A stretch of 64,000 nucleotides of DNA from an uncultured Alistipes sp. (lineage in GTDB: Bacteria > Bacteroidota > Bacteroidia > Bacteroidales > Rikenellaceae): assembly GCA_947573795.1 (NCBI GenBank), contig CANPHE010000011.1, forward strand, positions 1 to 64,000. The letters run 5' to 3'. The position numbers and the translations under genes are program-made. Positions 1 through 6,053 of this stretch are shown one piece after another. Under the pieces are notes generated by a model. That model was not told the origin of the DNA and did no database searches. It saw nothing but the letters and a program-made list of their open reading frames with translations. Position 1 is the first letter of the stretch; each line of letters opens with the position of its first letter.

Positions 1-2115
1 CTTGTCCGAAGCCTCCTTGAGGTAGTCGCCCGCCAGGATGCCCAGGCCGCCCGAATAGATCTTCAGCGACGAGTGCAGACCGTATTCCATCGAGAAGTAG
101 GAGATCGTCGTGGATTTCGGGTCGGGCTTCTCGTTCATGTAGTTGCGGAACTGCTCGTAAACGGCGTCGAGCTGCGCCAGGAACTCGGCGTCGCGCTCCA
201 GCTCCTTGAGGCGCTCGACGCTCAGTTTGTCGAGGAAAGCGATCGGGTTGCGCTCGCACTCGCTCCACAGCGCGGGGTCGATGTTCTCGAACAGGTCGCG
301 GGCGCCGGGATTCCAGCACCACCACAGGTTGCGCGACAACTCTTCGAGGGCGTGCAGCCGTTGGGGCAGCGTCTTGTCGATCATCATGCGGCTCCAGTTG
401 GGCTTCTCGACGAAAAGCTGCTGGCGTACGAAGTTGATCTGCTCGTTCTTGGCGCCGCCGTCGTCCAGCACGGCGCGGTTGGTCCGCACGACCGAGCTCT
501 CGATCGCCTCGGAATAGGCCTGCTCGTAGGCGGCGTAGAGGTGTTCCCAGAGCGCCGTTTCGGAGAGTTCGTAGGCCGAGTTGCGGGCTTCGTTGACGTG
601 CTTGTCGTCGAGCTGGCTGAAGCGGATGAGCGCTTCGGCGATCTTCTGCGACACTTCGCGGTCGTTGAAGTCGTCGCGGCGGATCACCTCGACGCCCGAG
701 TGCTCGCAGTGCTTCTCGACCCAGAGGCCGAAGCCGGCCAGCGTCGTGGTGACGGTGGGCACGGAGAAGGCCACCGACTCCAGCGGCGTATAGCCCCACG
801 GCTCGTAATAGGAGGGATAGACGGTCATGTCCATGCCGACGAGCAGTTCGTAGTAGTCCTTGTTGAAGATGCCGTCGGCCTTGTTGAGGTAGGTCGGGAC
901 GAAGATCACCTTGACCTTCGAGTCGGCCGAGGTCAGCACCGAGCCGTTCATCGCCTGGACGATCGGGTCCGAAGCGCTGTTTTCGAGGTAGTGGGTCGAG
1001 AATTTGTATTGTCCCTCGTCGATGGGCTTCGAGGCGTCGGCCAGGTGGGCCTGGAGATCGACGCGCGGACCCCGGTTGCCGGCCGGCACGGTGATGTAGA
1101 CCAGCACTTCGCGCTGCAAACGCTCCGAGGAGGCCATCTCCTTGAGCGACTCGAGGAAGACGTCGAGCCCCTTGTTGTGGAACTCGTAGCGGCCGCTCGT
1201 GCCGATGATGAGCGGCTCTTTCTCGTATTTGCGGCCCAGGCACGCTTCGGCCACGGAGATCATCGCGCGGCGCGCCTCGGCACGCTTGGCGTCGTACTCC
1301 TCGCCCGTCCACACGAAGTCGTTTTCGAAGCCGTTGGGCGTTACGCCGTCGGCCTCGCGGCCCAGCAGGTATTTGCATTCGTTGGCCGTGATATCGCTCA
1401 CGGTCAGGAACTCGTCGAGGTACGTGGCGGCCATCTTCTCGATCGAGTGCTTGGCCGTGACGTTGAACTGGCGGGCCAGCTCGTCGGCGTTGAATTTCGT
1501 CAGGTCGTTATATAAAGGAAGCCGGTTGCCGGCGATGCAGCGGCCCATGACCGTGGCGTGGGTGGTGAAGACCGTCGCCACGTAGGGGGCGTTGCGGCGC
1601 AGGTAGAGACCTCCGGCGGCCGTCATCCACTCGTGGAAATGTGCGGCGACCTTCTCCGTCGCGGCGCAGAAGGTCTCGACGTAGGAGGCGATCACCTGAC
1701 CCGCGGCCCAACCGAAAAGCACCGGCTCGATGTAGTCCCACTGTCCCGAGATCGAGTCTACGTGGTACTCCTCCCAAAGCCGTTTGAGAATCTCGTCCTT
1801 GCGGGGAATCAACGACGAAAAATCGATCAGCACGACCAGCGGTTCGCCCTTGATCTTCCAGCGGCCCACGCGGATGCGGATGCCCTCGTTGTAGACCGTC
1901 TGACGCCACGCCTTCAGCAGATTGGCGTCCTCCTCGAACTCGGGGTTGACCCCCTCGTGCGAGCGATCGGGGCCCATGAGTATGTAACGGTCGGAAAATT
2001 TGCGGGTAGCAGTCTGTGCTTTGGTCGAAATGACGGTATGGATGCCGCCGATTTTGTTGCATACCTCCCAGCTCACTTCGAAAAGGAAGTCGGGAGACAG
2101 TTTGGCATTGCTCAT
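1..2115 (-). CDS. Glycogen synthase (GT3)-alpha-glucan phosphorylase (GT35) fusion, 3' part beyond window
   Basis: The frame is open from an ATG at 2115 to the window edge (705 codons) but is missing from the ORF track because its stop lies outside. The N-terminus (MSNAKLSPDFLFEVSWEVCNKIGGIHTVISTKA) is the nucleotide-sugar-binding start of eukaryotic-type GT3 glycogen synthases, and 'YYEPWGYTPLESVAF' near residue 430 is the GT3 C-terminal catalytic loop. From about residue 566 the same frame runs into 'RLHALEELSRNLWWCWNP' (the DUF3417 N-terminal domain of GlgP) and 'YFSMEYGLHSSLKIYSGGLGILAGD' (phosphorylase catalytic start). I checked codon by codon from 540 down to 1 and found no stop between the modules. 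One polypeptide should therefore both build and phosphorolyse glycogen in the cytoplasm. Total length cannot be seen; a full phosphorylase would give roughly 1,400 residues. Confidence 0.9.
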   Translation of the reverse strand, partial: MSNAKLSPDFLFEVSWEVCNKIGGIHTVISTKAQTATRKFSDRYILMGPDRSHEGVNPEFEEDANLLKAWRQTVYNEGIRIRVGRWKIKGEPLVVLIDFSSLIPRKDEILKRLWEEYHVDSISGQWDYIEPVLFGWAAGQVIASYVETFCAATEKVAAHFHEWMTAAGGLYLRRNAPYVATVFTTHATVMGRCIAGNRLPLYNDLTKFNADELARQFNVTAKHSIEKMAATYLDEFLTVSDITANECKYLLGREADGVTPNGFENDFVWTGEEYDAKRAEARRAMISVAEACLGRKYEKEPLIIGTSGRYEFHNKGLDVFLESLKEMASSERLQREVLVYITVPAGNRGPRVDLQAHLADASKPIDEGQYKFSTHYLENSASDPIVQAMNGSVLTSADSKVKVIFVPTYLNKADGIFNKDYYELLVGMDMTVYPSYYEPWGYTPLESVAFSVPTVTTTLAGFGLWVEKHCEHSGVEVIRRDDFNDREVSQKIAEALIRFSQLDDKHVNEARNSAYELSETALWEHLYAAYEQAYSEAIESSVVRTNRAVLDDGGAKNEQINFVRQQLFVEKPNWSRMMIDKTLPQRLHALEELSRNLWWCWNPGARDLFENIDPALWSECERNPIAFLDKLSVERLKELERDAEFLAQLDAVYEQFRNYMNEKPDPKSTTISYFSMEYGLHSSLKIYSGGLGILAGDYLKEASDK

Positions 2116-2162
2116 ATTGCTTCAGCTTATTTTGTTATTTGTTTTCGATCCGGTTTCCGCCG

Positions 2163-2193
2163 CAAAGGTAACGCTTAAAACAGGATAAAACAA
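2163..2193 (-). promoter_or_regulatory. Bacteroidota-type promoter of the glycogen fusion gene
   Basis: On the minus strand TTGT, 19 bases, then TACCTTTG matches the -33 (TTTG) and -7 (TAnnTTTG) pattern of Bacteroidota housekeeping promoters. It lies about 50 bases upstream of the ATG at 2115. Confidence 0.5.
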
Positions 2194-2264
2194 CCTCGGC
2201 GGCCTGTTTGTAAAAATATTTAATAATAACTTAACATTTCTGTTTCACTTATTTGCAAGCCTTC

Positions 2265-3377
2265 TTACGTTTCGAAAAGGCTTTCGATGACGGCATCCGA
2301 CACCAGAAACCGTTCGGGAACGACGGCGATTCGGTTCCCGTCGGCGTGCAGGGCGCCGGCGGCGATCCAGCGCCGGACCTCGCCAAACAGCCTTTCGAGG
2401 CGCTGGGGGCCGAAAAGCCGCGCGATTTCGCGCGTGTCGATACCGTCGCAGGTGCGCAGCCGCGTGAGCAGGTATTCGTTGTAGCGGTCGCGCTCGCTGA
2501 GCGTTTCGTTTTCGGCCGGGGCGCCTTCGAGGTATTTCGTCACGGAAGCGACGTTCCACCGGCGGCTCTCTCCGTCGTAGGAGTGGGCCGCGGGACCGAT
2601 GCCCAGGTACTTCGCGCCGTGCCAGTAGGCGGCGTTGTGGCGGGCCCGGAAGCCGGGAAGGGCGTAGTTCGAAACCTCGTAGTGCTCGTATCCTGCGGCG
2701 CAGAGCGCCGTGTGCACCGTGAGGAACTCCCGTTCGCTCGTCTCCTCGTCTACGGCGGCGAACGTGCCGCGTGCGGCGCGGCGTCCGAAAGCCGTATCGG
2801 GTTCTACGGTCAAATGGTATGCCGAAATGTGTTGCACGCCCGCATGCAGCAATCCGTCGATCGTCCGGCGCAGCGCGTCGCCGCCGAATCCCGGGACGCC
2901 GAAGATCAGATCGGCGGTGATGTTTTCGAAACCCGCCTCGCGGGCTTCGCGCAGGGCGTCGAGCGCCTGGCGCGCCGTATGGCGGCGGTTCATCAGCCGC
3001 AGGCAGTCGTCGTCGAGCGACTGGACGCCGATCGAGATGCGGTCGAAGCCCGCTTCGCGCAGCGCCGCGAGGTAGCGCGGATTCAGATCGTCGGGGTTGG
3101 CTTCGAGGGTGGTCTCCTCCGTGCGGCTGCAATCGAACAGCTCCTCGGTGCGCCGGAGCAGTCCGCCCAGCGCTTGCGGCGAGCAGAGCGAGGGGGTGCC
3201 GCCGCCGAAGTAGCGCGTGCGGACCGGTTCGCCGCCCAGGTAGTTGCGGCGGGCCTCCAGCTCGCGGGCGAGGGCTGCGACCAGTGCGTCCATGCGGTCC
3301 AGCTCGACGCTCTTGTAGAAGTCGCAGTAGGCGCAGACGCGCTTGCAAAAGGGGATATGGAAATAGATTCCGGCCAT
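2265..3377 (-). CDS. hemW: HemW-type radical SAM protein (heme chaperone / oxygen-independent coproporphyrinogen oxidase-like)
   Basis: A 370-residue protein starting MAGIYFHIPFCKRVCAYCDFYK. The CX3CX2C cluster (residues ~11-18) binds the radical-SAM 4Fe-4S centre. 'YFGGGTPSLCSPQAL' and 'TLEANPDDLNPRYLAALREAGFDRISIGVQSLDD' are the GGGTP SAM-binding and ribose motifs of the HemN/HemW family, and the C-terminal region around 'YNEYLLTRLRTCDGID' matches the HemN C-terminal domain. Length (~370-380) and the short N-terminus fit HemW, a heme-trafficking protein, rather than the longer HemN oxidase. It has its own promoter and a short leader. The overlapping 2245..3348 ORF is a shadow frame. Confidence 0.9.
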   Translation of the reverse strand: MAGIYFHIPFCKRVCAYCDFYKSVELDRMDALVAALARELEARRNYLGGEPVRTRYFGGGTPSLCSPQALGGLLRRTEELFDCSRTEETTLEANPDDLNPRYLAALREAGFDRISIGVQSLDDDCLRLMNRRHTARQALDALREAREAGFENITADLIFGVPGFGGDALRRTIDGLLHAGVQHISAYHLTVEPDTAFGRRAARGTFAAVDEETSEREFLTVHTALCAAGYEHYEVSNYALPGFRARHNAAYWHGAKYLGIGPAAHSYDGESRRWNVASVTKYLEGAPAENETLSERDRYNEYLLTRLRTCDGIDTREIARLFGPQRLERLFGEVRRWIAAGALHADGNRIAVVPERFLVSDAVIESLFET

Positions 3378-3399
3378 ACCGAGTTCGTTACCGATTAAT

Positions 3400-3430
3400 C
3401 AAAGATAGGTAAAAAAGTGCGAAATCCCAA
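3400..3430 (-). promoter_or_regulatory. Promoter of hemW
   Basis: Minus-strand TTGG, 19 bases, TATCTTTG. The -7 box is a perfect TAnnTTTG match and sits about 23 bases upstream of the hemW ATG, giving a leader of roughly 16 nt. Confidence 0.55.
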
Positions 3431-3473
3431 GGATTTCGGCGACTTCTTCTCCCGGGGTCGGACGGCGGAGGGG

Positions 3474-4124
3474 TTAATCTTCGATCTCGACGCCCAGCAG
3501 GCGGACCAGATCGAGGGCCTGGAGGCGGTCGATGCGTGCGCCCCGCAGCTCGGGCGAGACGATTTCCCGGATGCGGATGCCCCGGATGTCGGAGTCGGCG
3601 AGCGACATGCCGCGCAGGCGGGTGCCGAAAAATTCCGCTTCGCCCAGGTCGCAGCGCACGAACCGGCTCTCCTCCATGCGGCAGTCGCTCAGCGACGCGT
3701 GGCGCAGGATGCACTCCTCGAATCGTACGTGCCGCAGGCGGCTCGCCGCGAAGGTGGCCGCTTCGCCCTTGCAGCGCTCCATGCGCACGTGGCGCAGCAC
3801 CGTGTCCGAGAAGTTGGCGCCCGAGAATTTGCAGTCGACGAACGTTACGCGGTGGAACCCGCAGCCCGAGAGGTCGGCGCCCGTAAGGTCGCAGTTGCGC
3901 AACTCGACGTCGCACCACTGCGAATGGCGGACGGTGATGCCCGGGAGCAGGCATCCGCTCAGCGTGCACTGCTCGACGGCGATATGTTCGCGCGCGAACG
4001 GCGGGAAGTAGAGCGAGCGGAAGGCGCGGCGGAAGATCGATTCCTCGTGTGCGAAGCCTTCGGCGTCGGTTTCGACGGGGAGTCCGTCGGGGATTTGGGG
4101 CGGGAGCAGCGCGGTTTTTTTCAT
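3474..4124 (-). CDS. Pentapeptide-repeat protein
   Basis: 216 residues. From about residue 45 the sequence falls into five-residue repeats of the A(D/N)LXX type, for example 'CDLTGADLSGCGF', 'CKFSGANFSDTVL' and 'CDLGEAEFFGTRL', which fold as a right-handed quadrilateral beta-helix. There is no signal peptide or membrane segment, so it is probably cytoplasmic. The family includes gyrase-protecting proteins such as Qnr and MfpA, but most members have no known role and nothing here points to one. The gene follows the ORF6N gene by 33 bp on the same strand, so the two may be co-transcribed. Confidence 0.75.
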   Translation of the reverse strand: MKKTALLPPQIPDGLPVETDAEGFAHEESIFRRAFRSLYFPPFAREHIAVEQCTLSGCLLPGITVRHSQWCDVELRNCDLTGADLSGCGFHRVTFVDCKFSGANFSDTVLRHVRMERCKGEAATFAASRLRHVRFEECILRHASLSDCRMEESRFVRCDLGEAEFFGTRLRGMSLADSDIRGIRIREIVSPELRGARIDRLQALDLVRLLGVEIED

Positions 4125-4157
4125 CGATAGCGGTTTGTGCGTCGCGGCAACGGTCGT

Positions 4158-4727
4158 TTATTCGGATTGTTTGTAGCCGATCGGTCTGCGGGGCGGCCGG
4201 ACTTGCGGGGTTTTGACCGAGAGGGCTGCGATGGCTGCGTAGATGTTGTCCAGCTCCCTGCGCATGTCTTCCGAAAGGTCGTTGATCGCTTCGGCGTTGT
4301 CCTCGTCGTTGCGCTCCAGCAGCGCCAGTTTCGCACGGATTTCCGACAATTCGGCCGTTACGGTCGTCGTCGTGGCGATGTAGTTGCGCATGGCTACAAA
4401 AGCGCGCATGATGGCGATGCTCGTGTGAATTGCGACCGGGCTTTTCAATACGGCCGAGAGCATGGAAACGCCTTGTTCGGTAAAAGCATAGGGCATTTTG
4501 CGTATGCCGCCCCAACTTGATATCACAATTTGTGATTTCAAGTTTGTAAACTCTTGATGCGTAAGTTGAAACATGAAGTCGGACGGGAAGCGTTCGGCAT
4601 TTCGTTTTACGGCTTGGTTCAGTGCGCCGGTCGTTACTCCGTAGAGTTCGGCTAAATCGCGGTCGAGCATCACGCGCTGGCCGCGGATTTCGTAGATCTT
4701 GTTCTGGATAACGGTTATCTCATTCAT
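4158..4727 (-). CDS. ORF6N domain-containing protein (DNA-binding, antirepressor-like)
   Basis: 189 residues starting MNEITVIQNKIYEIRGQRVMLDRDLAELYGVTTGALNQAVKRNAERFPSDFMFQLT, the ORF6N/KilA-N-like domain first described in phage antirepressors and common in Bacteroidota chromosomes. The motif 'WGGIRKMPYAFTEQGVSMLSAVL' closes the domain (to ~residue 100). The rest is predicted helical with a coiled-coil look ('LSEIRAKLALLERNDEDNAEAINDLSEDM') and a basic C-terminus. Probable role is DNA binding; the target is unknown. It has its own promoter with a very short leader and is divergent from the 6S-like RNA. It could be a phage-derived single gene fixed in the chromosome. Confidence 0.85.
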   Translation of the reverse strand: MNEITVIQNKIYEIRGQRVMLDRDLAELYGVTTGALNQAVKRNAERFPSDFMFQLTHQEFTNLKSQIVISSWGGIRKMPYAFTEQGVSMLSAVLKSPVAIHTSIAIMRAFVAMRNYIATTTTVTAELSEIRAKLALLERNDEDNAEAINDLSEDMRRELDNIYAAIAALSVKTPQVRPPRRPIGYKQSE

Positions 4728-4747
4728 CGGGTTCGGGATGTGTATGA

Positions 4748-4755
4748 CAAATATA
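4748..4755 (-). promoter_or_regulatory. -7 box of the ORF6N gene
   Basis: Minus-strand TATATTTG, a perfect TAnnTTTG box ending about 20 bases before the ATG at 4727. No convincing -33 element is visible at the usual spacing. Confidence 0.45.
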
Positions 4756-4808
4756 GTTACTTTTTTATATTTATAAGGCGATTGAAGTATTCGTAACGGG
4801 AATTATGC

Positions 4809-4816
4809 TATCTTTG
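4809..4816 (+). promoter_or_regulatory. -7 box upstream of the 6S-like RNA
   Basis: TATCTTTG matches TAnnTTTG and predicts a start near 4823. A TTG lies at 4782 but the 24-base gap is longer than usual. Its position about 50 bases ahead of the folded RNA fits a role in transcribing it. Confidence 0.4.
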
Positions 4817-4869
4817 CAACCGAATCGTTCGGCATAGCCGGCGAATGAATTATAAAGGGTAAACAACTC

Positions 4870-5030
4870 TTTATACCTGCTTGTAAACTTGGAGACCTCT
4901 TCGGAGGATGTTTAACGTGGTATAATGGTTGTCAGTCCTTGTTCTGTTCTGCCCCTTTGCGGGCGGAACACGCAAGGGCGCAGGACAGCTTCACGTTAAA
5001 GGTACTCCAAGACCTACAAGCAAGAGCTGA
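4870..5030 (+). ncRNA. 6S RNA-like rod-shaped hairpin RNA (Bacteroidales-1 type candidate)
   Basis: No ORF is credible here, but one long imperfect hairpin is. TGCTTGTA (4878-4885) pairs with TACAAGCA (5015-5022), CTTGGAG (4888-4894) with CTCCAAG (5005-5011), TTTAACGTG (4911-4919) with CACGTTAAA (4992-5000), CCTTG (4937-4941) with CAAGG (4973-4977), and GTTCTGCCC (4946-4954) with GGGCGGAAC (4961-4969). The large internal bubble between the second and third helices carries a CCTC-TTCG-GAGG tetraloop hairpin on its 5' side. A ~150-nt rod with a bubble is the hallmark of 6S RNA, which mimics an open promoter and binds RNA polymerase. From memory, the Bacteroidales-1 RNA motif has been proposed as the 6S RNA of this order. 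Exact ends are uncertain. Confidence 0.55.
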
Positions 5031-5344
5031 CACCGCGCCCCCTTTTTATTTTTACGGGCGCAAGTATTAACGATTACGCGAAACGGGTATCGAATCGCTA
5101 TGCCCTTGTGGCACCGGCAGGAACGGGAACGCCCGTCGTCGATAACGAACCCGTCTCGATGGCTCCTGAATCTGGTAACGGCGGGCTGTTCCCGGCTGCT
5201 TTGTTGGATTGGGGTGCGGAACGATTGAATTCTTCACGCCGAAGTTGCGTCACATATGTTTTCCCTGGCGGTTCCGCACCCGTTTTTAAAACGACCGATC
5301 GCATTTCGTATATAATTCTTTTTGCCGAAGCCCGCAGAGGCGTT

Positions 5345-5368
5345 CCGCCGCACAATCCGGTGCGGCGG
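5345..5368. other. GC-rich hairpin upstream of the 47-bp repeats
   Basis: CCGCCGCAC and GTGCGGCGG form a perfect 9-bp stem with a 6-base loop. No T-tract follows, so it is not a standard terminator. The rest of the 5031-5408 stretch contains no gene I can support; the small ORFs there have no family resemblance. Confidence 0.3.
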
Positions 5369-5408
5369 AGTGATGCGAGCCCGGATGCCGCGCTGCCGCA
5401 CGATATGC

Positions 5409-5455
5409 GCTCGGCAATGCTCAAATAAATTTGGCATTGCCCTCGCTTATTCGTA
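5409..5455 (+). repeat. 47-bp direct repeat, copy 1 (hairpin element)
   Basis: Identical base for base to 5481..5527. It contains GGCAATGC-t-CAAAT-aa-ATTTG-GCATTGCC, an almost perfect hairpin. In this copy the sequence after the repeat is CTTTGG, so the following TAnnTTTG box is not complete. Confidence 0.85.
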
Positions 5456-5480
5456 CTTTGGCTCCGCCGAAGATACTCCC

Positions 5481-5527
5481 GCTCGGCAATGCTCAAATAA
5501 ATTTGGCATTGCCCTCGCTTATTCGTA
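5481..5527 (+). repeat. 47-bp direct repeat, copy 2 (hairpin element, carries start of the queD -7 box)
   Basis: Identical to 5409..5455, starting 72 bp downstream of it. Its last two bases (TA) run into TCTTTG to create the TATCTTTG promoter box of queD. The palindrome therefore sits right where a -33 element or operator would be expected. Confidence 0.85.
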
Positions 5528-5533
5528 TCTTTG
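5526..5533 (+). promoter_or_regulatory. -7 box of queD, nearly leaderless transcript
   Basis: TATCTTTG ends six bases before the ATG at 5539. In Bacteroidota promoters the start point lies a few bases past this box, so the mRNA would begin within a few bases of the start codon. Confidence 0.5.
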
Positions 5534-5538
5534 CACAT

Positions 5539-5991
5539 ATGGCAGTAATCAGATTGACCAAGGAATTCTCGTTCGAGGCGGCTCATGCGTTGGGCGGCTA
5601 CGACGGACCGTGCCGCGAGATACACGGCCACTCCTACCGTCTGTTCGTGACGGTCAAAGGCCGCCCGGCGACGGAGACGGCCGATCCCAAGTGCGGCATG
5701 GTGCTGGATTTCGGCGTGTTGAAGCGGATCGTCGGCGAGCAGATCGTCTCGCGCCTCGACCATGCGCTGGTGTTGCGTGCCGACGAGGCCAACGAGCCGT
5801 TGTTGCGCATGCTCGGCGAGCGGTTCGACAACGTGGTGACGGTCGATTATCAGCCGACGTGCGAGAACATGCTCGACGATTTCGCCCGCCGCTTGCAGGC
5901 CCATCTGCCCGAGGGCGTCGAGTTGTGGTCGCTGCGCCTGCATGAAACGGCAACGTCATTCGCCGAGTGGTTCGCCGAGGACAACGCTTAA
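5539..5991 (+). CDS. queD: 6-carboxy-5,6,7,8-tetrahydropterin synthase (QueD)
   Basis: 150 residues. The protein converts 7,8-dihydroneopterin triphosphate to 6-carboxytetrahydropterin, the second step of the 7-deazaguanine (preQ0/queuosine) pathway. 'FSFEAAHAL' and 'HGHSYRL' supply the three zinc-binding histidines, and 'GPCREIHGHSY' contains the catalytic Cys. 'RLDHALVL' and the C-terminal 'SLRLHETATSFAEW' complete the PTPS/QueD fold. I chose ATG 5539 because the longer ORF from 5431 would translate the repeat and the promoter box, whereas MAVIRLTKEFSFEAAH is the normal family N-terminus. PolA follows after 62 bp and may be co-transcribed. Confidence 0.88.
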   Translation: MAVIRLTKEFSFEAAHALGGYDGPCREIHGHSYRLFVTVKGRPATETADPKCGMVLDFGVLKRIVGEQIVSRLDHALVLRADEANEPLLRMLGERFDNVVTVDYQPTCENMLDDFARRLQAHLPEGVELWSLRLHETATSFAEWFAEDNA

Positions 5992-6053
5992 GGCGTCGGC
6001 CGCATCCGGCCGGAGCCTCCGCTCCGTATGATCTACCAAACGCAACTTCATAT

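Noticed and set aside
73-1515. 480-aa plus-strand ORF
   Set aside because: It is the reverse-strand shadow of the GT3/GT35 fusion gene, in the same codon register, and has no family resemblance.
5076-5120. tmRNA-like tag (frame reading NRYALVA)
   Set aside because: Real tags end in ALAA-type sequence followed by a stop; there is none, and no tRNA-like acceptor or T-arm is visible nearby.
5098-5943. 281-aa minus-strand ORF over the 47-bp repeats
   Set aside because: It reads across the direct repeats and is antisense to queD, with internal repeats simply translated from the duplicated DNA.
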